Below, piece after piece: positions 46,807 to 58,317 of a DNA stretch of 64,000 nt (position 1 is the first letter of the stretch; every line of letters starts with the position of its first letter). The notes below the pieces were generated by a model. The model ran no database searches and had not been told where the DNA came from. It saw only the letters and a program-made list of their open reading frames with translations. This stretch comes from Humulus lupulus (taxonomy: Eukaryota; Streptophyta; Magnoliopsida; Rosales; Cannabaceae), in the NCBI RefSeq assembly GCF_963169125.1, contig NC_084797.1:103441868-103505867 (forward strand), written 5' to 3'. Both the position numbers and the translations under genes were made by a program.

Positions 46807-47065
46807 TGTGAGACCCATCCTCGAGCCCCGTGAATGCACGAGTCACGCATGGGTACTCACTTGGGCACCAAGGGTCTCACCTTGTGAGACCCTTCCCCGA
46901 GCCTTGTGAATGTCGGGGTGACACATGGGTACTCACTTAGGCACCAAGGATCTCACCTTGTGTGACCATCCCTGAGCCTCGTGAATGCCCAAGTCACACT
47001 TGGATACTTGCTTAGGAACCAAGGGTCTCTCCTTGTGAGACCCATCCCCAAGCCTAGTACATGCC
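46807..47065 (+). repeat. 76-bp tandem repeat (3.4 units) in 3' LTR
   Basis: TGTGAGACCC-like unit starts are at 46807, 46883, 46959 and 47034, that is 76, 76 and 75 bp apart. Units share GTGAATG and CACCAAGGGTCTC. Confidence 0.9.
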
Positions 47066-47640
47066 TATTTCCAGGCCTCGTAGCTGGAGGTAAGGATGGG
47101 ATAAAAGAAGTATGGATCGACACTTGCTAAAATATAAAGAAACATAGAATATATATTTAGGTAAGGGGGACCACTAGGCATGAGATAAATGTACAAGAAC
47201 GGGATGTACAACCCTGAAAAAAGGGCAAAGGCATGACTTTGACATCTGTGTCCTACTAGTAGTGGAGGTACGAATTTGTACAAAGAGTGGAAGCACTACA
47301 TGCATACCTCTGACTATGTACCAGGCCGACACCATAACCTTCTGCTCCACCATGACCTATGCCACTACCCTGACAATGTACCTATATACAATCTTGTCCC
47401 CTGGGACCACAATGTATGGGGAGTCATTAGAGCTCCAGTATAAATAGATCATCACCCCTCCAGAAAAGGGTTTGGAAAATTCATTGTATGTTGAGGCTGT
47501 TAAGCAATATACGAATTTTACTCCATTGTAGTTCTGCATATTTACTCTTTCAAGTTCTCTTAATCTTCTTCTAAGATATCTTTGGCAATACAGTCTTAGT
47601 TTTCTAACCTTATATCGTTGACGAGATTTCACCCTCAACA

Positions 47641-49271
47641 AAAGACATCGCTTCCATGTGGCTCTAAGGTTTGGATTTATCTCTTCAAACAATGAAGCTG
47701 TATACAAGGCCTTATTATCTAGAATTCAGATCATTAAGGAGCTAAAAGTGAAAGCCATCTAGTGCTACAACGACTCGCAGCTTTTGGTGAACCAGGTATT
47801 TGGAGAGTGCCAAGCTTGCAGAATTAAGATGGTTGCATATTTATCCAGAGTAAAGGGAGAATTATTAAAGTTTGAGTTTTACTCCATCGAGCAAGTACCG
47901 CACGAGCAAATTACCAATGCATGTGCATTAGCTCGGCTTACCATAATCAAGGAAGTGAACACATTGAACGTTGTTCCGATTGAATTTCATGGAAAGTCAA
48001 ATATAGAAGAAGAATTTGAAAAGATCGAGCTAATTCAAACCGGATCGAACTGGATGACCCCAATCATCGATTATCTCACCTCCGGAAGATTACCCAAAGA
48101 TCGTATGGATGCACGCATGATGCTATACCAGGTCTCGAGGTATATCTTGGTTGAGGGGATTATGTACATGTGAGGACATTACATGCCTTTACTAAGGTGT
48201 GTTTCACCCAATGAGTCTCGAGCTATTTTAGAGGTCCATGAAGGATTTTTTGGAGATCATGCTGGGGGGGGGGGGGGGGGGGGGAAATCTAGCTATGAAG
48301 ATACTCAAGCAGAGATATTTTTGGCCTACCATGGATAAAGACTCAGACTTGTATGTTCAGAAGTGTGATAAATGCTAGTGTTTCTCAATGATAGCTTGGG
48401 CAGTACCCGTCGAGCTAATAATGATCTCGTCATCTTGGCCATTTAATGTTTAGGGGATAGATTTGATTGAGTCACTAACTATGGGAAAAGTTGAAGTACA
48501 CTATGTTGTGGTCGCGATTAACTATTTTACAAAATGGGCTGAAATCGAACCATTAGCAACAATAACCTCGAAGAGAGTGCTGAATTTTGTAATGAAGAAT
48601 ATTTTTTTTTGATACGAACTCCTAAGAAAAATTGTGTCCGATAATGGGACTCAGTTCGATAGTGACCTATTTACGAACTTCTAAGAAAAGCACGGGGTTA
48701 TCAAAAGGTTCTCCTTGGTGCCATATCCACGGGCTAATAGACAATTAGAGGCAGTGATCAAGACTCTAAAGGCAAGCTTAAAGAAGAGACTGGAGGATGC
48801 AAAAGGAATATGGCCCTAACAGCTCCCACAAGTACTTTGGGCAAATAGAACATCTCACTGAACATCCACTAGCCACACCCTGTTCTCATTGACGTACAAA
48901 AGTGAAGTTATGCTCCCAGTCGAAGCCTTAATAACATCCCATAGGCGGAGAACTTTTGACCAAGAGAAAAACCACGATCTACTACGAGCATCTCTAGATC
49001 TGCTAGAAGAACGTCAAGAAGCATTGCAACACCAGCTCGCATACTTAAGTGCTAAATTCAAAGAAAGGAAGTTCGAGTAAGGGAATTTGATAATGAGACG
49101 AGTGTTCTTGGCGAATAAAGTTCCTAAAGATGGCGTGCTAGGACCAACCTGGGAAGGACCATACTAGATCGTGGAAATCTTTTGAGAATGGACGTTTAAG
49201 TTAGCTTGGTTAAATGGGGAAGGAGTTCTGCAAACTTGGAATGCACTTCATTTAAGGAAATATTACCAATG
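47641..49271 (+). pseudogene. Tat-like element E remnant: second RNase H and integrase
   Basis: Begins inside the second RNase H (HVALRFGFISSNNEAVYKALLS) right after the LTR of D, then YLSRVKGELLKFEFYSIEQVPHE. The frame 47784-48173 is open for 129 codons. Integrase follows in broken frames: EVHEGFFGDHAG, IVSDNGTQFDSDLF, and the final HLRKYYQ at 49271. A 21-G run replaces the normal GGK codons at 48264. Stops lie near 48170, 48380 and 48685. The 5' half of E (gag, protease, RT) is absent from the window. Confidence 0.88.
48264..48284 (+). repeat. Run of 21 G
   Basis: A pure G homopolymer inside the integrase zinc-binding region of E, where the related gene of D has far fewer. Either replication slippage or an assembly error. 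Confidence 0.95.
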
Positions 49272-49928
49272 AGTGTGTAGTTCGAGTTTAAGTTTTTTTT
49301 TTAAATATTATTTAAATTGTAAGGCTTATTTATAAAAGTCATTCCTTATTATCTTCATAATGAATCAAATATAATGGTTTGTGTGCATTTTAAACACGAT
49401 ACCAAATATTTTAATTTTGTCTACTAACCCTTTAAAAGCGATCTAGAATATTACTAAATTTCGATCGGTTGGGGGCAGATACCTATGATCATGAATTTAT
49501 ACTTAGTATGTTTCAAGTCTTTGAAAAAATTTCTAGTTAACTTAGAATTTGGAAATGATTAATTTGGTAGCTAGATTGAGCCCGAGTTTTCATCATAATT
49601 CCGAATAAAACTAAGCTGACAAGAAAAATCAAAGAAATAAACCCTGGGCATAACTAGGTACAAGGCGTGAATAATCATAGGTAAGCTATTAAGCATTAAA
49701 ATCCTAGACCTAACCATGTATGGGACTTGAATACTAACTGGTCAGCTATTAAGAGCAAAGTTATGAAAATGACTTGGTCTAAGATATCTCCTACAAATAC
49801 ACACATGTATATATATAAAACAAGTGTAAAATTGTAGAAAGGGGTCTTATAAAAAGACACGAGTAAATGAATTCAAAACGAGGATATTAACCTCAAACAA
49901 GCAAAAAGCAGCAAATTATCTCGACCTT
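49272..49928 (+). other. 3' untranslated part of element E
   Basis: No gene. GGTTGGGGGCAGA (about 49468-49480) is a polypurine-like motif some 200 bp after the pol end, as in D. From 49480 it may be spacer or LTR start; no LTR end is seen before element G cuts in at 49929. Confidence 0.5.
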
Positions 49929-52268
49929 TGTAACGTCCCAAAATTCCTAATAAGGCTTAGTAGTGCCTTGATTAGTGTGTCTGGAAGGCATAATTGGATC
50001 TATATGTGATAGTATGTGAATTTATTGAATGGGTCATATGTGGATATGTGAATTATATGAATTATATATGATATGACTACTTATGCATGTTTAGGCGTAT
50101 TAAATGTGCTTATAGGCCCAGTATGGTTTAGAGAGGGCATTTTAGTAATTTTTACCCATGGTGGGTATACTTATGATTTCATATGCTATACACTTGAGAC
50201 CACATTATTATGTGGATATATTTGAGATATTTGGCACGAGTCGGTTCTTTTAAGCAAATTAGCAGAAAATTCACAACGAGGATTAATACCCAACTCTGGG
50301 TGAGCCTAGGGGTATTTTGGTAATTTAGTGAGTTACTGAGAATTTTTGGAATATGGGTTATATTTGGGAAAAATATTTGTATTTGGAGGATTAATGGATT
50401 TAATTGGGAATTTTAAGGGAAATTTAAGGTTTAGTGGGAATTGGTGCCAAATGACCTTTTTTCCATTGGGGGTTTTGAAGAGAGGCTTACTAGGCAGGGG
50501 TACAGTGGCCTTTTCCCAATGGAATAGCGTAAGACTTATCCAAAGTCTGAAGCTAGGCTCACAATTCACGTTCTCTTCCTCTCTCAACTCTCACGCTACC
50601 TTTTCTTCAAGAAGAACACTTTGGAGATTGATTTTTTGGAAGCCAGCCTTAGTGGAATTGGAATTGTTTCTTGTAGGATTAGAGGCTATCAAGCTAGGAA
50701 TCTAGCTGGGGGAGCTCAATTCTCAAAGGTAATCTTAGTTTTGAAGCTTTTAAGTTTGTCTTTTTTGGTGCTTTTGGATGAATTGTGAGTTTGGGTATGT
50801 GTTAGGGGTGTTTGGTGGTTGGCTTTAGTATTTCTGAGTTACTGGAGTTGTTTGGGTGGTCGGAACTAGGTTGAAGTTGAATTTGGATGGATTTTGGGAG
50901 AGTTGTGATTTTTGAAAATGGGAGGAATTTCTGGGTTTAGGGGTAGCACTGCGATGCTTGGCAAAAGCGTCGCGGCCCGCTTGAAAGCTCTCGAGGCTGG
51001 GGGGTTCCCCGGACCGCCTTGGCACCGCAACCCTTAGTGGGCAGCGCCGCATCACAAAATGTGAGGGAATTGTAAGTGGGCTCTCTGCAAGTTAGGTATC
51101 GCGACCCTTAGTGGTGGTCGTCGCAGTGCAAATTACCTAAGAATTTAGGGTGGCCTCTTGGCCTAGTGTGGGGTCGCGGCACAACCGTGGGGTGTTGCGG
51201 CGCTAAATGGTAAACTTTGAATGTGAGGTTTAGGGTTTTGGGAACCTAAATCCAAGGGCTCAGGAATTATTCTACTACCCAGATTAGTAGAAGTCAAGTT
51301 CTTGAGGGATAGGGTTTGGTCTTGCAGCCCTTTATTGGTTCAATTCTTGATGGATATTCTTTGATATGTTGTGACGAGGGTGTACCGCTAGTCTCCGGAG
51401 GAAAGGATCGCACCCAAGCTCGTTATACTAAATTGCTCAGGACTAGAGGTAAGAAAATTGCACCTATGTTGAGATTAGGCCTAAGCCCTGATTATCAATG
51501 TTGTTATAACCACGCCTCAAATGTTTGTTTTAACTTGAACAAATGTATTATGTATAGTTGTGTTATGAGTGAAATCCATATCTGTTGGTATTTGGTTGGA
51601 ATGCTCGACTAATAAGTCGTGGTCAGCATGAGCATGTGGAATGCAAGCCGTTATGGCTAGTCCAAATCTTGAAGTGCGATACATGCTTGTACTGCTCTAT
51701 AGCTGCTTAAAAGAAAGGAGTGTCGTATGCGCTTGTGTTGCTCTATGGTCGCATAGATGGATTGAATGCCCGCTTAAGTGTTGCTTATAATTGCTAAGCA
51801 TGCTATTACTGAATTATAACTTGTTGATTATTTGATGCTAGTATTGATTTATAACTTGTTGATTGACTGTTTTGTTGTGTTTGAGTTTTCTTGCTAAGAC
51901 TTGGCTCACGGTTGCTACGTAAAGGAAAAGAAAAGTTGGATCGACCATGAGTTGGAGAGCTTTGGGGGCGGTTTGTACATATGCGTTCTACTTGACAACC
52001 ACGGTCGAGACTTCTTTTAGAGATCTAGGGTTTCAGTTCATTTTGCTGCTTAGGTCGACCATGTTGTACCTTGTTTACGGTTGTAACTATTTATAGACTC
52101 TTCTCTGAGATCCCATGTATATACTAAAACTTTTTGTAATGAACAGTAATATTATTTTGGCCAAAAATTTTAATACCTAATCACGTTTAAGTCCAAATGA
52201 CTCATTTAGCGAGTCTAGCATTATTTTAAACACATAGTGTAACAGTCCCTGATTATTAGGGCGTTAAA
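49929..52268 (+). repeat. 5' LTR of Tekay-like element G
   Basis: 2340 bp from TGTAACGTCCC to GGGCGTTAAA (the expected final ACA has changed to AAA), followed by the primer site. The flank before it is acctt. It has AGGTAAGAAAA at 51447 and a block rich in GCGTCGCGG-type words at 50945-51205. Confidence 0.93.
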
Positions 52269-52651
52269 ACTTGGTATCAGAGCTGCCAAGGTTTATTGGA
52301 TCTTGAAGATTGGTTGGGCATGTACAATCGCCGCTAAAGATAAGCTCGACTCAGGGTTCGATAACTAATGACGTGATTATGTGTTGCATGCTTGAATATG
52401 GAGCATGAGTAATATAGATAGGGGCCCTTAAATGTTGATGCTTGTGAATACTAAGAACATGCCTATTTGTACTATGGTTGAACATGAATATGAAAAGGCA
52501 TGCTCATTAGCATGACTGCTGCATGTTAAAGCTACTGAAATGCTTATTAGCATTGTTATTGCATTTGTATGCTTATTTGTTCAGTTTTGTGATCATGGAG
52601 TGGTGTTGGGTATCGTTATCATTGCCTGATGAGACAAGTCGTTGATTGTAG
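51449..52651 (+). other. Candidate leader intron of element G
   Basis: GTAAGAAAA donor in the LTR and a GTTGATTGTAG acceptor 17 bases before gag ATG 52668, with CTGAT 24-27 bases upstream of the AG. It would remove the primer site from the spliced RNA. Inference from conservation in A, G and H. Confidence 0.4.
52272..52284 (+). other. Primer binding site of element G (tRNA-iMet)
   Basis: TTGGTATCAGAGC, a perfect match to the known plant initiator tRNA-Met complement. Confidence 0.93.
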
Positions 52652-52667
52652 AAATACTTGGAGAGTT

Positions 52668-53850
52668 ATGCCCCTAAGGCGATTTGATCGACTAGCCGAC
52701 ACTGAGATTCAGGCTAGAGATGATGATCAGGGTCAGAACCCTCCGCCAGCCCATGAGAACTGGCAGCAGATGTTTGCTAAAATGCAAACCAGACTACAGA
52801 GATAAGAGGATGAGATCCACTTGTTAAGACAATAAGTTCTGCCAAGGAATGTTGCACTAGTTGTGCCATCTGTCATGGTACCAATTTTATAGTAGCAGCT
52901 AGGGCCTGAGAACAAGTGGGAGCCTTTATATGAGTGGTTCAGAAAGCAGCACCCTCCTACTTTTGAGGCAGGGTCGACCCACTATGAGCTGAGCAATGGA
53001 TGAGTATGACCACCTCCATTCCATAATTTATGAGGGTGGTATGCAATGAGAGAGTAGCCTGTGCCACGTATATGTTTCGGGAGGATGCATGGATCTGGTA
53101 GGAGGTGGTATCCCAGACTCGGCATGTGACTACACTAAGCTGGAATAGTTTAGGGACCTCTTTAATGAGAAATATTACAACGATGCAGTTAGAGCTGCAA
53201 AAGCATATGATTTTACCAATCTGGTTCAGGGCACTATGACAATAACAAAATGTGCTCTGAAGTTTGATAGGTTGGCCAAGTTCTCCTCTAACTTGGTGCC
53301 AGCTGATGTAACAAGAAAGGAATGGTTTGTTTGAGGACTAAATGCTATGATAGGCAGAGATGTCAATATCACCTCTGTACCTGGAGTTACGACTTATGCT
53401 CAGGTAGTGGAGAAGGCCCTTACTGCTGAGGGCGCAAAGAACAAGACTTTTCGTGAGAACACCTCCAGGGGAGATACTAGGAAAGTGGTACCTCCATTTG
53501 TAGGATCTAGTAGGGGCAGAGGCCCTATTGACCAAAAGAGGAAGACTTCAGACAATTCTACAGTTTCAGGCTCAGACAGGAGAGCCTGGAGCATTCAGGT
53601 TGGCTGCTAGGCCGACAGTGAAACTTGGAGGACTTATCAAGAGTGTGCCAGATGCAGGAGATGCCATCTAGGAGAATACCGAGCAAAGGCATGCTTTTTA
53701 TGTGGGGTGGTTGGACATCTCAGGAAATATTGCCCGAGGGCAAAAAAGGAAGAACCAAAGAACGTGGACAGCTTGACTTCAGCTTGAGTGTTCACCTTGA
53801 CACAATCAGATGCTGAGGCTAGTCCCTCTAAAGTGACAATTAGATTTCTA
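52668..53850 (+). pseudogene. gag of element G (broken)
   Basis: From ATG 52668 (MPLRRFDRLAD) through ENWQQMFAKMQTRLQR with a stop near 52803, then WEPLYEWFRKQHPPTFE (near 52920) and, from 53347, TTYAQVVEKALTAEGAKNKT. The zinc region CARCRRCHLGEYRAKACFLCGVVGHLRKYC (53640-53735) is complete, CCHC included. Several stops and shifts. Confidence 0.82.
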
Positions 53851-54673
53851 GTGCTGGTTCTCCTTACACTGTGTTTATTGATACTGGTGCTACACATTCT
53901 TTTGTTTCTAGCAGAGTGATAGATAGATTATGTAGACCATGTGCTAATTGTGTTGTGGGGTTTGAGACATTGATACCTACAGGGGAATCGGTAGTCACTA
54001 GAAGATGATTAGATCCTTACCAGTAGAGGTGGACAATAGAGAGCTATCAGTTGACTTGATTGAGTTAGCCACGGAGGATTTTGATATGATCTTGGGTATG
54101 GACTGGTTACCCAAGTATGGGGCAACCATAGATTGTAAGAGAAGGATTGTGACATTTGAGCCTGAGGGTGAGGACCCATTTGTATTTGTGGGTACGAAGA
54201 ATGGACCCCACATTCTGAGGATATCAGCATTAAGGGCTAGAGACCTATTGTGAGGTGATTGCATAGGATCCCTAGCTAGTGTGGTGGATACTACTAGGGT
54301 CGTATCAGTTGGACCTAAAGAGACTAGATTGGTCTGTGAGTTTTTGGATGTATTCCTAGAGGATTTACATGGGCTACCACTGCACTAGGAGATTAAATTT
54401 GTTATTGAGTTAGCACCTGGGACGGAACCAGTGTCCAGGGCACGGTACAAAATGGCCCCAACAAAATTGAAAGAATTGAAGGTACAGTTACAAGAGCTAC
54501 TTGATTTGGGGTTTATCAGGCCTAGCATCTCACCGTGGGGTCTACCAGTCTTGTTTGTAAAGAAAAAGGATGGGTCACTAAGGATGTGTATTGACTACAG
54601 AGGTTTGAACAAGTTGACTATCAAGAATAAGTACCCACTGCCGAGAATCAATGATTTATTTGACTAGTTATAG
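53851..54673 (+). pseudogene. Protease and RT start of element G, cut by element H
   Basis: Protease reads VFIDTGATHSFVSSRV (near 53873), with the Asp-Thr-Gly triad intact. Then DFDMILGMDWLPKYGATIDCK (54080s), the RT entry [18 protein letters not shown] and [35 protein letters not shown]. The gene breaks at 54673 where H starts. The rest of G must lie beyond the window, after H. Confidence 0.88.
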
Positions 54674-56939
54674 TGTAGTGTCCCAAATTCGCTAACAAGG
54701 ATTAGGGCTTTGATTACCGTGCCTGGAAGGCAATAAGTGATTTCTTGTATTTAAATGTGAATTTGATAAATATGTGAATAGAAATGCATGTTTAGGTGAA
54801 TTAAATATGCATGTGGGCCCCGTTTGGTTATTAGGGGCATGTTTGTAATTTTAGCCCGTTGAGGGCATAAATGTGATATTTGTGATTATTGTGATTTATA
54901 CCACATGAGAGTGGTGATATATTTGAGATGCATGATCTGAGACGGTCCTAGGGAGCCGATTAGCTAGAAAGTCACTACGGGGTCAAATACCCGGCTCGGG
55001 AGGAGCCTAGGGGTATTTTGGGAATGTAAAATGTGTTCAGGAATTATTGAGTAACGGGTAGTAATTTAGTAGTGGTTGGGATATGTCGGGATTAATAAGG
55101 ATTTATTAGACTGCTCGAGGACTTAGCGGGGTATGGATAATGACTGAAATACCCTTGGGTTACTAAAGGATTAGGGACAAGTTAAAGGGTTATTTTGGTC
55201 ATTTTGGTTAAAGGATAGGCTTATGTTAGGCAGCTGGGGTTATCCTTAGTTTCTAGGCATATTCTGGAAGTGAAAGAAAGAAGTAAAAATTAGATAACTC
55301 TTTTAGCACTCTCTCTCATTCGGTTCACACTTTTCATTTGGTAGCTAGGGAATTTTGGGGAAGAGCTTGAGGAGTTGGGCTGTGAATTGGTGGAGTGCAA
55401 GTTTGAGGAGTAGAGGAATCAGTTCAGGCCAAAATTGTCACAAAGGTAAGAATCAAAACTGGTTTTTCTGTTGAGCTTCCTTTGTTTGTTAGTGTTTTGG
55501 GGGTTGGAAACTTAGATGATGGAATTTGGGTTATAATAGGATTTTAGTTTGTTTCTCTTGGCTTATGTGCTGCTTAAAGTGTATTAGGATGATTATGGGA
55601 CTCAATTCTATTGTTGGGGTGCATTTGGGATGATTTCCAGGGGAGTTAGCTTGTAAAAATTGCATGGAATTTCTGGGTTTCAGGGTTGAGCTGCGGCCCT
55701 GTTTATCAACGCCGCGGCCCGCTTAAGTTTATAGGCTAGTGGGGCTTCGAGAAATTTCCCAGGAGCCGTGGCGCAAGGTTTGGGCACTGCAGCCCTAGGC
55801 TGGCAGATGTGAGGCAATTTTCGCTTCTGCTTTGGGGCATGCCGCAACGCTTAAGGGAGGATGGACCACGGCCCAAATGTGGATTTTTGGCAAAATGAGA
55901 AATTTTAGCTCAGGAACTTGAACATTAAGGCTCGGGAAGGTTTCTACTACCCAGTTTGGTAGAAACCAAGGTCCCAGAGGATAGAATTATGTCTCGGGAC
56001 TATTTAATGGATTAGAACTTGATGGTTGATTATTATTCATGCATTGTGACTAGGATTTCTTCAAGGCTCGGGTTAGAGGACTGTGCTCGTGATCGTGGTG
56101 CACGGATAGCTCGAGACACAGGTAAGAAAACTATAGTACCCATAGAGCAGGGCAAGGCCCTATAGTTTTTGTTTCAGGACGTAGCCCCATTGATTGTGTT
56201 TATACATGTTTAAATACTTGTTAATTATGCTATGTGTGCATATATGTGAATGTATGGCAAGAGTTGGGAATGGCGAAGGCCAAGAACGGCGGGGGCCGGG
56301 AACGGCGAAGGCCAATAACGGCAAGGACGAGTACGGCAAGGGGCTGGGAGCAACGTTAAGCATGCGGAGTGCAAGTTTCCAGGGTGAGACCCTATAGGAT
56401 ACCTGGGATATCCTTACGGTGTAGACTGCGAACCCAGGGCCTATTAAAGCGCCTGGGACGACATGGTCGTACGTGTTTAGCCGGTTGGCAGTTTGTTTAT
56501 ATGCTGATTGATGATTATACATATGTTATTTTCTTGTGAGGGGTTTTCTTGCTAGGCTTCAGCTCACGGGTGCTCTATGGTGCAAGTAAGGGAAAGGGGA
56601 AAGTTGACCAACCATAAGTATGGACAGCATGAAGCGACTCGTACATGTTTGGCATGCCTGGCTGCCACAGCCAGGGGTATATTTGGGAGATGCTTGTATT
56701 AAACTTAATTTTGTCGTTTAGTCGACTTTAGTTTTATTTTTGAGTTGTAAATATTTCTAAACAATATGTTGGGATCTCAAATGTTAAACGCTTTATGATT
56801 TTCAATGAATGGAATTATTTTCAACATTTAAGACTCTATTTATGGTTTAATTACACCTTTGACTTAAAACCTTGATTAGCTAGTTAATTGCACATTTTAA
56901 ACTCACTTAGTAACTGCTCTAAGGAAGTAGGGCGTTACA
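54674..56939 (+). repeat. 5' LTR of element H
   Basis: 2266 bp from TGTAGTGTCCC to GGGCGTTACA. It has AGGTAAGAAAA at 56120, a GC-rich block of CCGCGGCCCG type (55690-55880) and an ACGGCRAGG-like short tandem at 56270-56345. Confidence 0.96.
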
Positions 56940-57264
56940 GCTTGGTATTAGAGCGAGCCAAGGTTTATGGTTTCTAGAGATTAACTGAATATGTACGCTC
57001 GCTGTCAGTGACAAGCTCGACTCGGGGTTGGTTGGTAATGATTAACTTATATGCCTGATTATGTGCTTAAATGCCTTGTTTGCTTGCTTATCTTATATAG
57101 AGCATGATGACTGAGTTAACATATGCATGATGCCAGGGCATGGCCCGTTGAGTGATATATGTTATTTGTATGTTATGTGGATTGCTGTTTTGGTTGGATA
57201 ATGTGGTTGGGAGGTGGTTTTGGATGTTGTTATCATGCCTGATGAGCGGGGTCGTTGATTGCAG
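56122..57264 (+). other. Candidate leader intron of element H
   Basis: Donor AG|GTAAGAAAA in the LTR. Acceptor GTTGATTGCAG, 13 bases before gag ATG 57278, with CTGAT about 25 bases upstream as a possible branch site. Length 1143 bp. It contains the LTR end and the primer site. Confidence 0.4.
56943..56955 (+). other. Primer binding site of element H
   Basis: TTGGTATTAGAGC, one base different from the tRNA-iMet complement. Confidence 0.9.
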
Positions 57265-57277
57265 GCATATTGTTGAG

Positions 57278-58317
57278 ATGCCTCGACAATCATCGAGACT
57301 CCGCAGCAGTAGGGCCGAGGATGAAAACCAGGGTCGGGACCCTCCACCTGCCCCACAGAATTGACAACAGATGTTTTCCAAAATGGAAGCAAGACTACAA
57401 CGAATAGGGGAAGAACTTCGACAGTTGAGGCAGCAGGCCCCTCCTCAGGTCACTGGGTTGTTAGTTCAACAGGCTGTGGCACCAGTGCCGGTTCAGCCTG
57501 TTATGGAAAATAGGTGGGAACCTTTGTATGAGAGGTTCAGAAAACAACATCCTCCCACCTTCGAGGGTGGACCAGACCCATTGCGGGCAGAGCAGTGGAT
57601 GAATATGGTTTCCTCTATCCTGGATTTTATGAGGGTTGAAGGGAATGAGAGGGTAGCTTATGCTAGCTACATGTTCAGAGAAGATGCCTACATCTGGTGG
57701 GATGTAGTAGCTCAGAGGAGGAATGTGGAAGTTATGACTTGGGAAGAGTTCCAAAACATCTTCAATGAGAAGTACTACAGTACGCCTTGAGATTTGACCG
57801 GTTGACGAAGTTTGCGCTGGATTTAGTGCCGACGGATGCGACAAGAAGGGATAGATTTGTGCGGGGATTGAATGTTATGATCACCAGTGATGTGAAGATT
57901 ACTTTGGATCCAGAGACTACTACATATGCCCAGGTGGTGGACAAGGCCCTTACAACTGATGGGGCCGAAGATCAGATTTGGAGAAAGAGTGTTGTTAGGC
58001 GCAATGCCAGGAGGACGGTGCCTCCTTTTGTTGGATCCAGCCGAGGTAGTGGCTCCAGTTAGCAGAAGAGAAAGGACCCAGATTCTTTTGTTCCTCCCAG
58101 CTCGGATAGGAGGGCACGGGGTGCTTTTGGTGGCCGTCAGGGCGGAGGTGACTACTGGAGGAGTTTTTCAGTATGTCCTCGGTGCAGACGACGACATCAA
58201 GGGGAGTGCAGGATCAGGGCCTGCTTTATCTGTGGGAGTGCCAATCATCTGAAGAAGGACTTCCCACAAGCCAGGAAAGAGGAGCCGAAGCAGGGCGACA
58301 GTCTCGCTCCTGCCAGG
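57278..58317 (+). pseudogene. gag of element H (broken)
   Basis: ATG 57278 (MPRQSSRLRSSRAEDENQGRD) ends in a TGA at 57362, where G has Trp. The capsid (57371-57790) reads WEPLYERFRKQHPPTFEGGPDPLRAEQWM and YMFREDAYIWWDVV. At about 57780 roughly 90 bp seem deleted, because EKYY is joined to YALRFDRL, with a frame shift. The zinc knuckle CFICGSANHLKKDF has lost its last Cys (Phe instead). Confidence 0.88.

Larger units (their letters stand above)
36453..47640 (+). mobile_element. Ty3 Tat-like LTR retrotransposon D (near-intact coding, chimeric ends)
   Basis: The order is LTR, primer site, gag, pol with two RNase H domains, spacer, antisense gene, polypurine tract, LTR. The second, plant-specific RNase H and the antisense gene place it with Tat. 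Coding is almost intact: one in-frame TGA separates a 296-codon first part from a 1638-codon second part. But the LTRs (1342 and 1438 bp) align clearly only at their ends, and the flanks differ (gtttc before; aaaga after, within another Tat element). Two different insertions seem to have been fused. Confidence 0.9.
46203..47640 (+). repeat. 3' LTR of element D (different subfamily from 5' LTR)
   Basis: 1438 bp from TGTGAATGCC to CACCCTCAACA. Ends, TATA position and layout match the 5' LTR, but the bodies align poorly and the tandem arrays differ. It is followed at once by coding sequence of Tat remnant E (its second RNase H), so this LTR inserted into E. Confidence 0.85.

Noticed and set aside
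46241..46909. Open frames on both strands with Ala/Arg-rich repeats
   Set aside because: Translations of the 54-bp LTR minisatellite; no independent evidence of coding.
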